Assembly (NCBI RefSeq): GCF_018918075.1
Contig: NZ_JAHLPW010000013.1
Coordinates: 1 to 64,000 of the forward strand
Origin: Virgibacillus sp. MSJ-26
Lineage (GTDB): Bacteria; Bacillota; Bacilli; Bacillales; Amphibacillaceae
Direction: 5' to 3'
Length of the DNA: 64,000 bases
Within the stretch, counting starts at the first letter, position 1. The number at the start of each line of letters is the position of its first letter. The notes under the pieces were generated by a model, which saw only the letters and a list, made by a program, of their open reading frames with translations, was not told the origin of the DNA and made no database searches. Of the stretch, positions 18,321 to 28,119 are shown piece by piece. The translations under genes and the position numbers were made by a program.

Positions 18321-19664
18321 TTACATGAACGGAAGATTGAATCCTTTACCCTTTTTGCCCTTTTGCATATTGGTCATTTGCTTCATCATTTTCTTCATTT
18401 CATTAAACTGTTTCAACAACCGATTTACTTGTGAGACATTGGTACCAGAACCTTTTGCAATTCTTTTTTTACGGCTGGCATTCATTACATTGGGGTTCTG
18501 TCTTTCGTGTTTGGTCATTGATTTAATGATTGCCTCTATCTGACCTATTTGATGCTCGTCTATTTGAGCATTTTTTAAGCCTTTCATTTTATTGGCACCA
18601 GGAATCATTGCCATTAATTCATCTAATGGGCCCATGTTTTTTACTTGATCCATTTGATCTAGGAAATCGTCAAATGTAAAGGACATGGTACGCATTTTCT
18701 CTTCCAATTCTTTCGCTTGTTTTTCATTGACATCTGTTTGGGCTTTTTCAATTAATGTCAACACATCTCCCATGCCAAGGATACGAGATGCCATTCGGTC
18801 TGGATGAAACGGCTCAAATTCATCTAATTTTTCACCCATCCCAGCAAATTTAATAGGTTTATCAGTCACTGCCTTAATGGATAATGCTGCTCCACCTCGT
18901 GTATCACCATCAAGTTTAGTTAAGACAACACCTGAGATATCCAGTTGTTCATTGAAACTCTCCGCTACATTGACTGCATCTTGACCTGTCATTGAATCGA
19001 CAACGAGAAAAATTTCATCCGGGCTCGCCATCTTTTTAATATTGTCCAGCTCATCCATCAGGTCATTATCGATGTGTAGGCGGCCAGCCGTATCGATAAT
19101 GACATAATCATTATGATCTTCTTTCGCCTTTTCAATTGCTTTTTCAGCAATTTCTACAGGATTTGTTTCTGTTCCCATAGAAAAAACAGGCATATTAAGT
19201 TGCTTACCAAGCGTTTCTAATTGGTTGATAGCTGCTGGTCGATAAACATCACAAGCTACTAGCATAGGGTTACGATTATGGTTTTTTCGTAAATGATTTG
19301 CTAATTTAACTGTCGTGGTAGTTTTACCAGCACCTTGTAATCCCACCATCATAATTACTGTTGGTGGACGATCACTTACAGCTATTTTACTCTGCTCTTT
19401 ACCCATCAAATTAGTTAATTCATCTTTTACAACTTTAATAACCTGCTGTCCTGGAGTTAAGCTGTCCATTACTTCTTGACCCACAGCCCGCTCTTTTATT
19501 CGATTAATTAAGTCTTTAACCACTCGAAAGTTTACATCTGCCTCGAGCAAAGCCAAGCGTACTTCACGAGCCATCTCCTTAACATCTTGCTCGGAAACTT
19601 TACCCTTACCGGTAATTTTCTTTATTGTACTTTGCAAACGGTCGGCCAATCCTTCAAATGCCAT
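18321..19664 (-). CDS. ffh: Signal recognition particle protein Ffh
   Basis: Ffh binds 4.5S/scRNA and nascent signal sequences and docks with FtsY. The 447 residues have the N domain (1-90), the G domain with GLQGAGKTTTTVKLA (about 107), DTAGRL and TKLDGDTRGGAALS. The C-terminal Met-rich M domain follows (DQMDQVKNMGPLDELMAMIP, RIAKGSG, MKKMMKQMTNMQKGKKG). ylxM, its usual partner, lies 13 bases upstream. Confidence 0.98.
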   Translation of the reverse strand: MAFEGLADRLQSTIKKITGKGKVSEQDVKEMAREVRLALLEADVNFRVVKDLINRIKERAVGQEVMDSLTPGQQVIKVVKDELTNLMGKEQSKIAVSDRPPTVIMMVGLQGAGKTTTTVKLANHLRKNHNRNPMLVACDVYRPAAINQLETLGKQLNMPVFSMGTETNPVEIAEKAIEKAKEDHNDYVIIDTAGRLHIDNDLMDELDNIKKMASPDEIFLVVDSMTGQDAVNVAESFNEQLDISGVVLTKLDGDTRGGAALSIKAVTDKPIKFAGMGEKLDEFEPFHPDRMASRILGMGDVLTLIEKAQTDVNEKQAKELEEKMRTMSFTFDDFLDQMDQVKNMGPLDELMAMIPGANKMKGLKNAQIDEHQIGQIEAIIKSMTKHERQNPNVMNASRKKRIAKGSGTNVSQVNRLLKQFNEMKKMMKQMTNMQKGKKGKGFNLPFM

Positions 19665-19677
19665 AGAAGGTGTCCCC

Positions 19678-20004
19678 CTAATCTAATTCTTTTAATTGTT
19701 TTATAGTCGTCATTGCTTTTTCTAAATCTCTTTCATTTATACATTCTTCAAGATTCTGAATGAGTGACGTACGTTGTTCAAATTTCTGATAAAGATGAAG
19801 TGTTTCTTCATAGGACTCAAGCATTGTCTCTGTACGTTTAATATTATCATAAACAGCTTGTCTTGATACTCCTGCATTCTCAGCAATTTCACCTAAAGAA
19901 TAGTCCTTTAAATAATATAAACTCATATATTCACGTTGTTTTGGAGTTAATAAAACCTGATAAAAGTCATATAAATAGTTGATACGGACAGTTTTTTCGA
20001 GCAT
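19678..20004 (-). CDS. ylxM: YlxM, SRP-associated helix-turn-helix protein
   Basis: This 108-residue protein has a sigma-70 region-4-like helix-turn-helix ([38 protein letters not shown]). YlxM homologues bind the Ffh-RNA complex and stimulate SRP GTPase in streptococci. It is immediately upstream of ffh on the same strand, as in other Firmicutes. Confidence 0.95.
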   Translation of the reverse strand: MLEKTVRINYLYDFYQVLLTPKQREYMSLYYLKDYSLGEIAENAGVSRQAVYDNIKRTETMLESYEETLHLYQKFEQRTSLIQNLEECINERDLEKAMTTIKQLKELD

Positions 20005-20087
20005 GGTATTCTCCCTTGTTAAGTGAAATCACTTTACATTTTATCATAACGGATAAAATGTTTTCATGTCAAGCTTTTTTGAGTATT

Positions 20088-21086
20088 TTACTCATCAATT
20101 TCCTCATCAATTATATCAGCAAAAAGCCCATAGACAAATGCACTTGCGTCAAATTTTTGCAGATCTTCTATTTGTTCACCAAGCCCAACGAATTTAACAG
20201 GAATATTCAACTCATGACGAATTGCTAAAACAATTCCACCTTTAGCAGTTCCATCCAACTTGGTTAAAACTATCCCTGATACATTTGTACTTTCTGAAAA
20301 TGTTTTTGCCTGACTTAATGCATTTTGACCTGTCGTAGCATCAAGCACAAGCAAAACTTCGTGCGGAGCTCCAGGCACTTCACGTTCAATTACTCGGTTG
20401 ACTTTCGCCAATTCATTCATAAGATTAACCTTATTTTGCAAACGACCAGCAGTATCACAGATTAAGACATCAGCTTTTCTAGCCTTAGCTGCCTTTATCC
20501 CATCAAAAATAACCGCAGCCGGGTCGCTTCCTTCACTTTGCTTAATGACTTCGACACCAGTTCGCTCCCCCCATACTTCTAATTGCTCAATCGCACCAGC
20601 ACGAAATGTATCGCCTGCTGCCAGCATGACTTGTTTACCTTCCTGCTTCAGTTGATGAGCTAACTTACCAATCGATGTTGTTTTACCAACACCATTAACA
20701 CCGACAACTAATATAACAGATAGGCCATCATTTTCTAAATTGATGTCATCGACTTCTTCAGTATCACCATCATAATACATCTCAACTAACTTTTCCGAAA
20801 TAACGTCTCGTACTTCTGTAGGATCTTTTACATTCTGTCGTTTCACTTCCATTTTTAATTCATCAATTAACTCCATAACTGTCATCACGCCAACATCTGC
20901 TGTGATTAAGACTTCCTCTAGCTCTTCAAAAAAATCCTCATCGATACTGCGGTATCTGGCAATTAAGTCGTTGATTTTTCCTGCAAATGATTGTCGGGTC
21001 TTTTCCATACCTTCTTTATATGTTTTTGAAACTTCTTGTTCTTCATTTTTAGTAAATTTATCTTTCAAACGTTGCATAAAACTCAT
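20088..21086 (-). CDS. ftsY: SRP receptor FtsY
   Basis: FtsY receives SRP-ribosome complexes at the membrane. The 332 residues comprise a short charged N-terminus, the N domain (DEDFFEELEEVLITADVGV), and the G domain with VVGVNGVGKTTSIGKLA, CDTAGRLQ and LTKLDGTAKGG. The length is near the 329 of B. subtilis. It starts 12 bases after smc, in the conserved smc-ftsY-ylxM-ffh order. Confidence 0.98.
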   Translation of the reverse strand: MSFMQRLKDKFTKNEEQEVSKTYKEGMEKTRQSFAGKINDLIARYRSIDEDFFEELEEVLITADVGVMTVMELIDELKMEVKRQNVKDPTEVRDVISEKLVEMYYDGDTEEVDDINLENDGLSVILVVGVNGVGKTTSIGKLAHQLKQEGKQVMLAAGDTFRAGAIEQLEVWGERTGVEVIKQSEGSDPAAVIFDGIKAAKARKADVLICDTAGRLQNKVNLMNELAKVNRVIEREVPGAPHEVLLVLDATTGQNALSQAKTFSESTNVSGIVLTKLDGTAKGGIVLAIRHELNIPVKFVGLGEQIEDLQKFDASAFVYGLFADIIDEEIDE

Positions 21087-21098
21087 TTCTTCAACCTC

Positions 21099-24000
21099 CT
21101 AAGCTCTAATTAACTCCTCTGTTTCTTCTAGTTTAACTGAAACCAATCGTGACACTCCTGATTCTTGCATTGTGACACCATAAAGCACGTCAGCTTCTTC
21201 CATCGTGCCTTTCCTGTGGGTAATGACAATGAATTGAGTGTTTTCACTATGACTTTGAACATACTTGGCAAAGCGGTATACATTAGCCTCATCAAGAGCC
21301 GCTTCAACTTCATCAAGAACACAAAAAGGAACGGGACGGACACGTAGTATTGCAAAAAGGAGAGCAATGGCAGTCAGCGCTCTTTCACCACCAGATAATA
21401 AACCAAGATGTTGTAATTTCTTTCCTGGTGGCTGTGCAATGATATCAACCCCTGTATTAAGCAAGTCTTTAGGATCTGTTAATTTTAATTCAGCATAGCC
21501 CCCGCCAAATAATTCCTTAAACACTATTGAGAACTCTTCTTTAATTTGACTGAACGTATCATCAAATAACCGTTTCATTTCTGTATCCATTTCAAGAATC
21601 GCTGAAAATAATGTTTGCTTCGCTGTCACTAAATCGTCCTTTTGCTCAGTCAAAAATGTGTAGCGCTCAGATAATCGCTTATATTCATCGATGGCACCTA
21701 GATTCACAGTACCTAGATTGTTTATTTTCTTTTTTAATTTGTCAACTATATCTTTTGTTTCTTCGATATTAGTGGATTTCTCATAATTCTGTTTAGCTCG
21801 CTCATATGTTATTTCATAATCATTCTGTAATTGAGTAAGACGATTTTCTAAATCAACATCCAACCGATTTGCTTTAACTTCTTTTTCTTGTACTTTCCCA
21901 ATAAAATCTTGGTGGAGCCTATTTTCTTCTTTTAATTCTCTCTCAGCATCGCTCATTCTTTGGGTTCGTTCACTACGCTCGGCACGATGTTGTTGTATCT
22001 CCTTAAGCACTTGATCTTTCGCTGTCATATTTGTCTTTATTTTTTCTTCTACGACTTTTTCAGATTCTTCCGATTGTATCATCTCAATTAATTTTTCTAA
22101 TTCATGAGAATAATCCTGGTGTTTCTTTTCGGCTTCTACGAGTTGTTGTTTTAACTCAACTGTTTTTTGTTGTTGATGTTTAACTCGCTCATCTTGTTCT
22201 GCCAAAGCCACTTGAAAATCATGTAAGGTATCTTGTAGTTTCTCTCTATTTTCTTTAAATGTCATCTCTTGCTCTGATAAAAAGTCAATTTTCCCCTGAA
22301 TAGATTCGAGGTTTTTTTCAATTTCTTTTAATCCCGTTTCCAACCCGGTTAGTTTTTCTTTTAGATGTTTTTCATCTTGATTAAACTGACGTTGTTCTCT
22401 TTGATGCAATTCAATGCTTTCTTCCTGGGACTCCAACCGTAAGTTTATTTCTGTATTATATTCTCTTAGGTTTTGCAATTCCTTTTGTACTTGCTGTATG
22501 TCTTTTTCTAATTTATCAATTTCGCTTTCTTTACCTTCAATTTTTGTTTGTTGATTCTTAACATTATTAGCAAACGTAGTTGCCTTTAATTCGAAGTCTT
22601 TCAGTTTTTCAGTTACTTCTTTTAAGTCCTTTTCTCTTGTAAATATGGAAGAGTTTTTTTGCTGTTTTGCGCCTCCAGACATTGAACCACCTGGATTCAC
22701 TACATCTCCCTCAAGTGTCACAATCCGATAACGCCGATCAGATAGTCTTGCCATTTCATTCGCATCTTTCAGTGTGGAAGCAATAACAACATGACCCATT
22801 AAATAATTGATTACATTTTCATATCGGGGCATCGTTTTTACTAATTGTGAAGCTATTCCTATAAAACCGTTATGTGACTTAATCCTTTTTTGAATACCAT
22901 CAGGAATATATCGCGGTTTAATAATATCAAGGGGCAAAAACGTCGCTCTTCCTTTTTGAGTTTTCTTTAAAAAGTTAATAGCATCTCTTGCCGATTGTTC
23001 ATCAGTTACGACAACATGTTGAGCTTGACCTCCTAAAACAGTTTCTATTGCGGTAATAAATTGTTTTGGAATATCAATCAACTCAAGGACAGCACCATGA
23101 ATATTGCTTATTTTTTGACTTTGTCTCGCTTTCAAAACCGCTTTAACACCATAGAAAAATCCTTGGAAGTCTTCTTTCAACTCTTCTAGCATTTCTTTTC
23201 TTGATTTCATTTTCTCTATATGTTGATAACCTTGATAAAGTTTTGTCTGCGACTCTTGAAAAAGACTACGCTCTTTCTCTAAGTCTTTTTTTAAATTTAT
23301 TAGATTTGTTCGCTCTTTTGTATACTTTTCTTCTAAACGTGCCGAATCTTTCTCTGCTACTTGATGTTCGTTTGATAACTGTTTTTTATCCTTGATTAAA
23401 TCTTGTTGGCTATGGGCATGCTTCTCTTTTTTGGCTGTTAATTGAGTGAGTTGTTGGCTTATTGATTGTTTTTCATTACGCTTAGCTGCCTGTTTATTTA
23501 AATATTCAATGTAGATGGATTTCAACTCTTCAATTTGCTCTAGTATATTTTCTTCAGAAGTAGACAACTTTACTTCTAGATTTTCAGCTTTATCTCTAGT
23601 CTCTTGTCTATCTTTTTTAAGGCTTTTTAATGCTTCTAACTCAAAACCCAAGTCTGATTTAATTTTGGTGACACGTTCTTTTGCTTCCTTTTTTTGTTGT
23701 TGCAATTTTTCTTTATTTGCTTCGACATGTTTAAAACGTTCATTTCGGACTTGTTTTTTTCCTTGATATTTCTCTAACTGCTGAGTAACGTTAAGCAACT
23801 CTGCTTGTTGCTTTTCAATAATTTCATCTAGATGATTAATATTATGACGCTCTTTCTCAAGGTTTGCTTCTTTTTGTTGAATAGAGGTCTTCCACTCGAT
23901 TTCCTTCATTTTATCATTTTCAAGTTGCTCAAGTGTTGTATTCCATTTTTGATTTAACTCTTCAATTTCAGTAATTAAAAAAGAAATCTCTTTTTCTTTG

Positions 24001-24665
24001 AGTTCTTCACTATATTGCAGATATGTTTCCGCTTTTCTTGATTGATGTTCAAGCGGATTAATTTGCTGTTCTATTTCATGAATAATATCATCCACACGAT
24101 TTAAATTTTCTTGAGTCTCTTCCAACTTAAGTTCTGATTTTCGTTTTCGTTGCTTATACTTCAATACACCGGCAGCTTCTTCAAAAATAACACGACGCTC
24201 TTCAGCTTTGGAGCTTAGTATTTCTTCGACTTTTCCTTGACTTATAATTGAAAAAGCTTCACGACCAAGCCCTGAATCCATAAATAAATCAACAATATCT
24301 TTTAATCTACATGCTTGTTTATTAATATAAAATTCACTTTCTCCTGAACGGTAGACCCGTCTCGTAACGCTTACTTCTTTATAATCAAGTGGCAAAGTCT
24401 GTTCTCTGTTATCAAGGACTAATGTCACTTCTGCAACATTAAGAGCGTTTCGTGTATCACTTCCTTGAAAAATGATGTCTTCCATTTTAGATCCACGTAA
24501 AGATCTTGCTGATTGTTCACCAAGAACCCAGCGAATGGCATCGGTTATATTACTTTTACCACTCCCATTAGGTCCAACGACTGCTGTAACACCTGGCACA
24601 AAATCAACATCGATTCGCTCAGCAAATGATTTAAAACCCACAGTTTCTAACCGTTTTAAAAACAT
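21099..24665 (-). CDS. smc: Chromosome partition protein Smc
   Basis: SMC, with ScpA and ScpB, extrudes and aligns chromosome arms. It has Walker A GPNGSGKSNI (31-40), a first coiled coil (about 170-500), and the hinge (about 510-680, GAVLELIDIPKQF, GGSMSGGAKQ). The second coiled coil follows, then the signature LLSGGERALTAIAL and Walker B FCVLDEVEAALDEANV. GGGGA lies 6 bases before ATG 24665, giving 1188 residues starting MFLKRLE, like B. subtilis. An ATG two codons earlier is too close to the site. Confidence 0.98.
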   Translation of the reverse strand: MFLKRLETVGFKSFAERIDVDFVPGVTAVVGPNGSGKSNITDAIRWVLGEQSARSLRGSKMEDIIFQGSDTRNALNVAEVTLVLDNREQTLPLDYKEVSVTRRVYRSGESEFYINKQACRLKDIVDLFMDSGLGREAFSIISQGKVEEILSSKAEERRVIFEEAAGVLKYKQRKRKSELKLEETQENLNRVDDIIHEIEQQINPLEHQSRKAETYLQYSEELKEKEISFLITEIEELNQKWNTTLEQLENDKMKEIEWKTSIQQKEANLEKERHNINHLDEIIEKQQAELLNVTQQLEKYQGKKQVRNERFKHVEANKEKLQQQKKEAKERVTKIKSDLGFELEALKSLKKDRQETRDKAENLEVKLSTSEENILEQIEELKSIYIEYLNKQAAKRNEKQSISQQLTQLTAKKEKHAHSQQDLIKDKKQLSNEHQVAEKDSARLEEKYTKERTNLINLKKDLEKERSLFQESQTKLYQGYQHIEKMKSRKEMLEELKEDFQGFFYGVKAVLKARQSQKISNIHGAVLELIDIPKQFITAIETVLGGQAQHVVVTDEQSARDAINFLKKTQKGRATFLPLDIIKPRYIPDGIQKRIKSHNGFIGIASQLVKTMPRYENVINYLMGHVVIASTLKDANEMARLSDRRYRIVTLEGDVVNPGGSMSGGAKQQKNSSIFTREKDLKEVTEKLKDFELKATTFANNVKNQQTKIEGKESEIDKLEKDIQQVQKELQNLREYNTEINLRLESQEESIELHQREQRQFNQDEKHLKEKLTGLETGLKEIEKNLESIQGKIDFLSEQEMTFKENREKLQDTLHDFQVALAEQDERVKHQQQKTVELKQQLVEAEKKHQDYSHELEKLIEMIQSEESEKVVEEKIKTNMTAKDQVLKEIQQHRAERSERTQRMSDAERELKEENRLHQDFIGKVQEKEVKANRLDVDLENRLTQLQNDYEITYERAKQNYEKSTNIEETKDIVDKLKKKINNLGTVNLGAIDEYKRLSERYTFLTEQKDDLVTAKQTLFSAILEMDTEMKRLFDDTFSQIKEEFSIVFKELFGGGYAELKLTDPKDLLNTGVDIIAQPPGKKLQHLGLLSGGERALTAIALLFAILRVRPVPFCVLDEVEAALDEANVYRFAKYVQSHSENTQFIVITHRKGTMEEADVLYGVTMQESGVSRLVSVKLEETEELIRA

Positions 24666-24843
24666 AAACATTCCCCTACCTATTCTTGATTAAAAAGTAA
24701 AACGATTCACTTAATAGCTACTTATTCCTATTTTCTGTGTTTCATTTGGCATATTAGCGCATTTATTTTATCATATATATAATTAAAGAAGAAATTTTTC
24801 ATTTAACCTATGCAATTTAAAAACTATCATAAGAGGTGTTTAT

Positions 24844-25068
24844 ATGAACTTGGAGCAACCTTCCCAAGAAAACCTAGAGTACATACTTAACAAATTGGCA
24901 GAGAAACTCGATGTTGCCAATCGTATGATCATGGATCCAGAAGGATATAACCTGAATAAATATGATGATTTAAAATTTATGTACGACATGGTTATGAATA
25001 AAGATGGATTAAGTCCATCAGAAACCCAAGCCTTTGTTGACGAATTACGTTCTGTTAGAAAAGGATAG
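24844..25068 (+). CDS. UPF0435 (DUF1128, YfkK-like) protein
   Basis: This 74-residue protein begins MNLEQPSQENLEYILNKLAE and contains YDDLKFMYDMVMNK and SPSETQAFVDELRSVRKG, the layout of the UPF0435 family (B. subtilis YfkK). No function is known to me. GAGGTG lies 8 bases before ATG 24844. It is on the plus strand between rnc and smc, which are adjacent and co-directional in B. subtilis. Family assignment is from memory of the sequence pattern. Confidence 0.85.
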   Translation: MNLEQPSQENLEYILNKLAEKLDVANRMIMDPEGYNLNKYDDLKFMYDMVMNKDGLSPSETQAFVDELRSVRKG

Positions 25069-25084
25069 TCTCATTTATAGATAA

Positions 25085-25128
25085 ACAAAAAAGTAAGGCT
25101 GTTAATTCTTATTATGAATGACAGCCTT
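25085..25128 (-). terminator. Terminator of rnc, possibly bidirectional
   Basis: AAGGCTGT (25095-25102) and ACAGCCTT (25121-25128) form the stem. On the minus strand it is followed by TTTTTT (25085-25090). The hairpin lies between the convergent rnc (minus) and UPF0435 gene (plus) and could serve both. Confidence 0.75.
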
Positions 25129-25139
25129 TCGATTTATTG

Positions 25140-25823
25140 TTATTTGCTCAACTCGTCTATTGCATGTTTTGCTGCACGTTGTTCCGCTTCTTTTTTTGTC
25201 CTGCCAATTCCCGTTCCAGCTGTCCTATTCTCTATCAACACTTGAACCACAAACTCTTTCATATGAGAAGGTCCTTTTTCTTGAGCGATTTTGTATTCGA
25301 TCCCTCTATTTTTATCCTGCTGAATAAGTTCTTGTAGTTGGCTCTTATAATCCATCGCATGCGAAAAAGCACCCATATCAATTTTTGGATATATGAATCG
25401 CTCAAAAAATGTCAATACGGCATTGAATCCTTGTTCTATATAAAGCGCCCCTAAAAAAGATTCAAACACATCAGCCAAAAGAGAGGCTCGATCTCGACCA
25501 CCCGTGTGTTCTTCACCTTTTCCAAGCATTATAAATTCATTAAAGTTCAAATCTCGAGCAAAGTTTGCTAAAGACGGTTCACATACAATGGAAGCACGAA
25601 GCTTCGTCATTTCACCTTCTGCCATATCTACGTTATTCTTATAGAGATATTCAGAAATGCCTAATTCCAACACAGCATCCCCCAAAAACTCCAAACGTTC
25701 ATTATCCAATATTTTTTCTTTCTGATGCTCATTCACATAAGATGAATGTGTAAAAGCTTGCTGAATTAATTCATGATTTTTAAAACGTATACCTAGTTGC
25801 TCTTCTAGTTTTGTTACATTCAT
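25140..25823 (-). CDS. rnc: Ribonuclease III
   Basis: RNase III cleaves double-stranded RNA in rRNA maturation and mRNA decay. The 227 residues carry the catalytic signature [14 protein letters not shown] (about residues 41-54) and the second metal-site Asp/Glu in [15 protein letters not shown]-terminal double-stranded RNA-binding domain follows ([31 protein letters not shown]). It is somewhat shorter than B. subtilis Rnc (249). CGGAGGTGA precedes ATG 25823. Confidence 0.97.
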   Translation of the reverse strand: MNVTKLEEQLGIRFKNHELIQQAFTHSSYVNEHQKEKILDNERLEFLGDAVLELGISEYLYKNNVDMAEGEMTKLRASIVCEPSLANFARDLNFNEFIMLGKGEEHTGGRDRASLLADVFESFLGALYIEQGFNAVLTFFERFIYPKIDMGAFSHAMDYKSQLQELIQQDKNRGIEYKIAQEKGPSHMKEFVVQVLIENRTAGTGIGRTKKEAEQRAAKHAIDELSK

Positions 25824-25851
25824 ATATTCACCTCCGATTATATTATAATAT

Positions 25852-25884
25852 AATGAAAGTCTCGCTTAAAGCGAGACTTTCATT
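25852..25884 (+). terminator. Perfect hairpin between acpP and rnc
   Basis: AATGAAAGTCTCGCTT (25852-25867) is followed by its reverse complement AAAGCGAGACTTTCATT with almost no loop. T runs follow only on the plus strand (CATTTTTATT), where I see no gene to end. On the minus strand it lies in the leader of rnc and could be an RNase III-type processing stem; that is speculative. Confidence 0.5.
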
Positions 25885-25891
25885 TTTATTA

Positions 25892-26158
25892 TTAGGAAAC
25901 TGTAATATTAAAACTTCTGTGGATAACTTTATACAAAAATAGCCACGTCCAGCGAGGTGCGCCCAGCAACTAGCGAGACTTCCTTCACCTCATGACACGA
26001 TAAGTCAACATCGGCTCACTACTTTCACCGTGTTTCCTTTATCTCCTTCGGCTCAGTCCAGTCCGTACGTTGCTAAACGGGCGCGCCTCGCTTTTGTTCT
26101 TAGGAAACTGTAATATTATCCCTCTCTGGATAACTTTTATACTGAAGTCAGTCACATC
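25892..26158. repeat. Type D direct repeats flanking a long imperfect palindrome
   Basis: TTAGGAAACTGTAATATTA occurs at 25892-25910 and exactly again at 26100-26118. Each copy is followed by a GGATAACTTTATAC-like word. Between them GCGAGGTGCGCCCAGCAAC (25952-25970) and GTTGCTAAACGGGCGCGCC (from 26069) are near-perfect inverted repeats enclosing about 140 bases. The first copy contains TGTGGATAA, a perfect DnaA box on the minus strand. The gene-free stretch 25824-26162 is otherwise empty. Confidence 0.7.
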
Positions 26159-26162
26159 TAGC

Positions 26163-26399
26163 TTATGACTTAGTACTGTTTATGTAATCAACAGCATCCC
26201 CAACAGTATTGATTTTTTCAGCTTCTTCATCAGCAATCTCCATATCAAACTCATCTTCAAGTTCCATAACAAGCTCAACGACATCTAATGAATCAGCTTC
26301 AAGGTCATCTCTAAATGAGGCTTCCATTGTTACTTTTGATTCTTCTACATCAAGATTATCAACAATAATTTCTTTTACTCGTTCAAAAACGTCTGCCAT
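26163..26399 (-). CDS. acpP: Acyl carrier protein
   Basis: ACP carries growing acyl chains on a 4'-phosphopantetheine arm. The 78 residues include the attachment Ser37 in [18 protein letters not shown]. The protein is strongly acidic, as expected. AGGTGA lies 8 bases before ATG 26399. It is the last gene of the FapR operon, 30 bases after fabG. Confidence 0.98.
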   Translation of the reverse strand: MADVFERVKEIIVDNLDVEESKVTMEASFRDDLEADSLDVVELVMELEDEFDMEIADEEAEKINTVGDAVDYINSTKS

Positions 26400-26429
26400 T
26401 TTATTTCACCTCCTTTCAAGTGTAATTAT

Positions 26430-27170
26430 TTACATCACCATTCCACCATCTATATGAAGTGTTTGCCCGGTAATATAATTGGCATCTTCCGAAGCAAGAA
26501 AACGCACAACTCTTGCCACGTCTTCTGGTGACCCTAACTTAGCAAGTGGAATCATGTCTAGCATTTCTTTACGTTGTTCCTCAGTTAGTGCATCGGTCAT
26601 GTCTGTTGAAATAAAACCTGGTGCAACAGCATTAACTAAAATATTACGCGAAGCCAATTCTTTCGCTGTTGTTTTTGTTAATCCTATGACACCGGCTTTT
26701 GCTGCAACATAATTTGCTTGACCAGGATTGCCACTCACCCCAACAATTGAAGCAACATTGACAATTCTTCCAGCTTTTTGTTTCATCATCTGCCTTGTCA
26801 CTGCTTTAGTACATAGAAAGACACCTTTTAGATTGGTATTAATAACTTGGTCAAATTCGGACTCTTTCATTCTCATTAATAAATTGTCTTTATTGACACC
26901 TGCATTATTCACCAAGATATCAAGCCGTCCGAATTGACTGGTCACTTCTTTGATCATATTTTTTACACTGGATTCATCTGAGACATCTGCTTGTATTTTA
27001 AAAGCTTTTACACCAAGTTGCAATAATTCTTCAACGACTTCTTGGGCTTTATCTTCACTACCTGCATAATTAACTGCAACATTTGCACCTTGTTTAGCGA
27101 ATTCAAGCGCAATTGCTCGCCCAATACCTCGAGAAGCTCCTGTTACTAATGCGGCTTTTTCTTGTAACAT
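26430..27170 (-). CDS. fabG: 3-oxoacyl-ACP reductase FabG
   Basis: This NADPH-dependent short-chain dehydrogenase performs the first reduction of fatty-acid elongation. [11 protein letters not shown] is the cofactor loop (about 11-21), NNAG follows near residue 88, and the catalytic Ser-Tyr-Lys lie in VASIVG and [10 protein letters not shown]. It has 246 residues. The start overlaps the fabD stop by one base (TAATG), so the two are coupled. Confidence 0.98.
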   Translation of the reverse strand: MLQEKAALVTGASRGIGRAIALEFAKQGANVAVNYAGSEDKAQEVVEELLQLGVKAFKIQADVSDESSVKNMIKEVTSQFGRLDILVNNAGVNKDNLLMRMKESEFDQVINTNLKGVFLCTKAVTRQMMKQKAGRIVNVASIVGVSGNPGQANYVAAKAGVIGLTKTTAKELASRNILVNAVAPGFISTDMTDALTEEQRKEMLDMIPLAKLGSPEDVARVVRFLASEDANYITGQTLHIDGGMVM

Positions 27171-28108
27171 TATTTATCCCCCTTATACCAAGTGACAAAC
27201 TCATCTAAAGACTTCACATCTTGCACAGCGAACGTTTTTACACTACGATCTATCTTTTTGACTAATCCAGATAAAACTTTGCCAGTACCTACTTCAACGA
27301 ACGCGTCTATATTCTCTTGAAGCATGTTTCCGATAGATTCTTCAAATCGTACAGGAGAATAAAGCTGCTTCACTAAAGATTCTTTAATATTATCTTTATC
27401 TGTTTCTGGTGCGGCAGTTACATTCGCATAAACAGGAATAGAGGCATTGTTTATCTTCACATTATCGAGATGAGCAGCGAATTCTTCGTTTGCAGATTTC
27501 ATGAGTCTTGAATGGAAAGGCCCACTGACATTTAAGGGAAGAACACGTCTAGCTCCTTTCGCTTTTAATTTTTCAGTAGCCAAATCAATCCCTTTAACAG
27601 ATCCTGATATGACAATTTGGCCTGGGCAATTAATATTAGCTAAATCAACAATTTCTTCTGAAATACTATTTAAAACCTCTTGTATTTCACTTTGAGATAA
27701 ACCTAACACAGCCGCCATTGTGCCTTGGCCTTTTGGAAAGGCTTCTTCCATCAACTGGCCTCGCGTATGAACGAGTGGTAGAGCGTCATCTAGTGCAAGG
27801 GCCCCTGCTGAAACTAAGGCGCTATACTCCCCTAAACTATGTCCCACTGTCATCACTGGCTGAATTTCTTCTTCAATAAGTAAACTATGTATGGCTACAC
27901 TTGATAATAATAAAGCCGGTTGAGCATTTTCAGTTTCAGTTAATTTCTCTTTCGGACCTTCAAACATGAGAGATGTTAAATCTTTATCAAGTACATTATT
28001 AGCGTTTTCGTAAAGTGTTTTCACTGATGAAAAGTTATTATAAATTTCTTCTCCCATTCCCACTACTTGAGAACCTTGTCCTGGAAACATAAAAGCAACG
28101 CGCTTCAT
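27170..28108 (-). CDS. fabD: Malonyl-CoA:ACP transacylase FabD
   Basis: FabD loads malonyl units onto ACP. The 312 residues start [14 protein letters not shown]. The nucleophile Ser91 is in [10 protein letters not shown], the conserved Arg is in HTRGQLM, and the His lies in GPFHSRLM (about 199). GGAGG precedes ATG 28108. It lies between plsX and fabG. Confidence 0.98.
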   Translation of the reverse strand: MKRVAFMFPGQGSQVVGMGEEIYNNFSSVKTLYENANNVLDKDLTSLMFEGPKEKLTETENAQPALLLSSVAIHSLLIEEEIQPVMTVGHSLGEYSALVSAGALALDDALPLVHTRGQLMEEAFPKGQGTMAAVLGLSQSEIQEVLNSISEEIVDLANINCPGQIVISGSVKGIDLATEKLKAKGARRVLPLNVSGPFHSRLMKSANEEFAAHLDNVKINNASIPVYANVTAAPETDKDNIKESLVKQLYSPVRFEESIGNMLQENIDAFVEVGTGKVLSGLVKKIDRSVKTFAVQDVKSLDEFVTWYKGDK

Positions 28109-28119
28109 ATACTCTCCTC

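Noticed and set aside
25892..26158. Replication origin suggested by DnaA-box sequence
   Set aside because: There is a single perfect box per copy, no box cluster, no AT-rich unwinding element and no dnaA/dnaN context.
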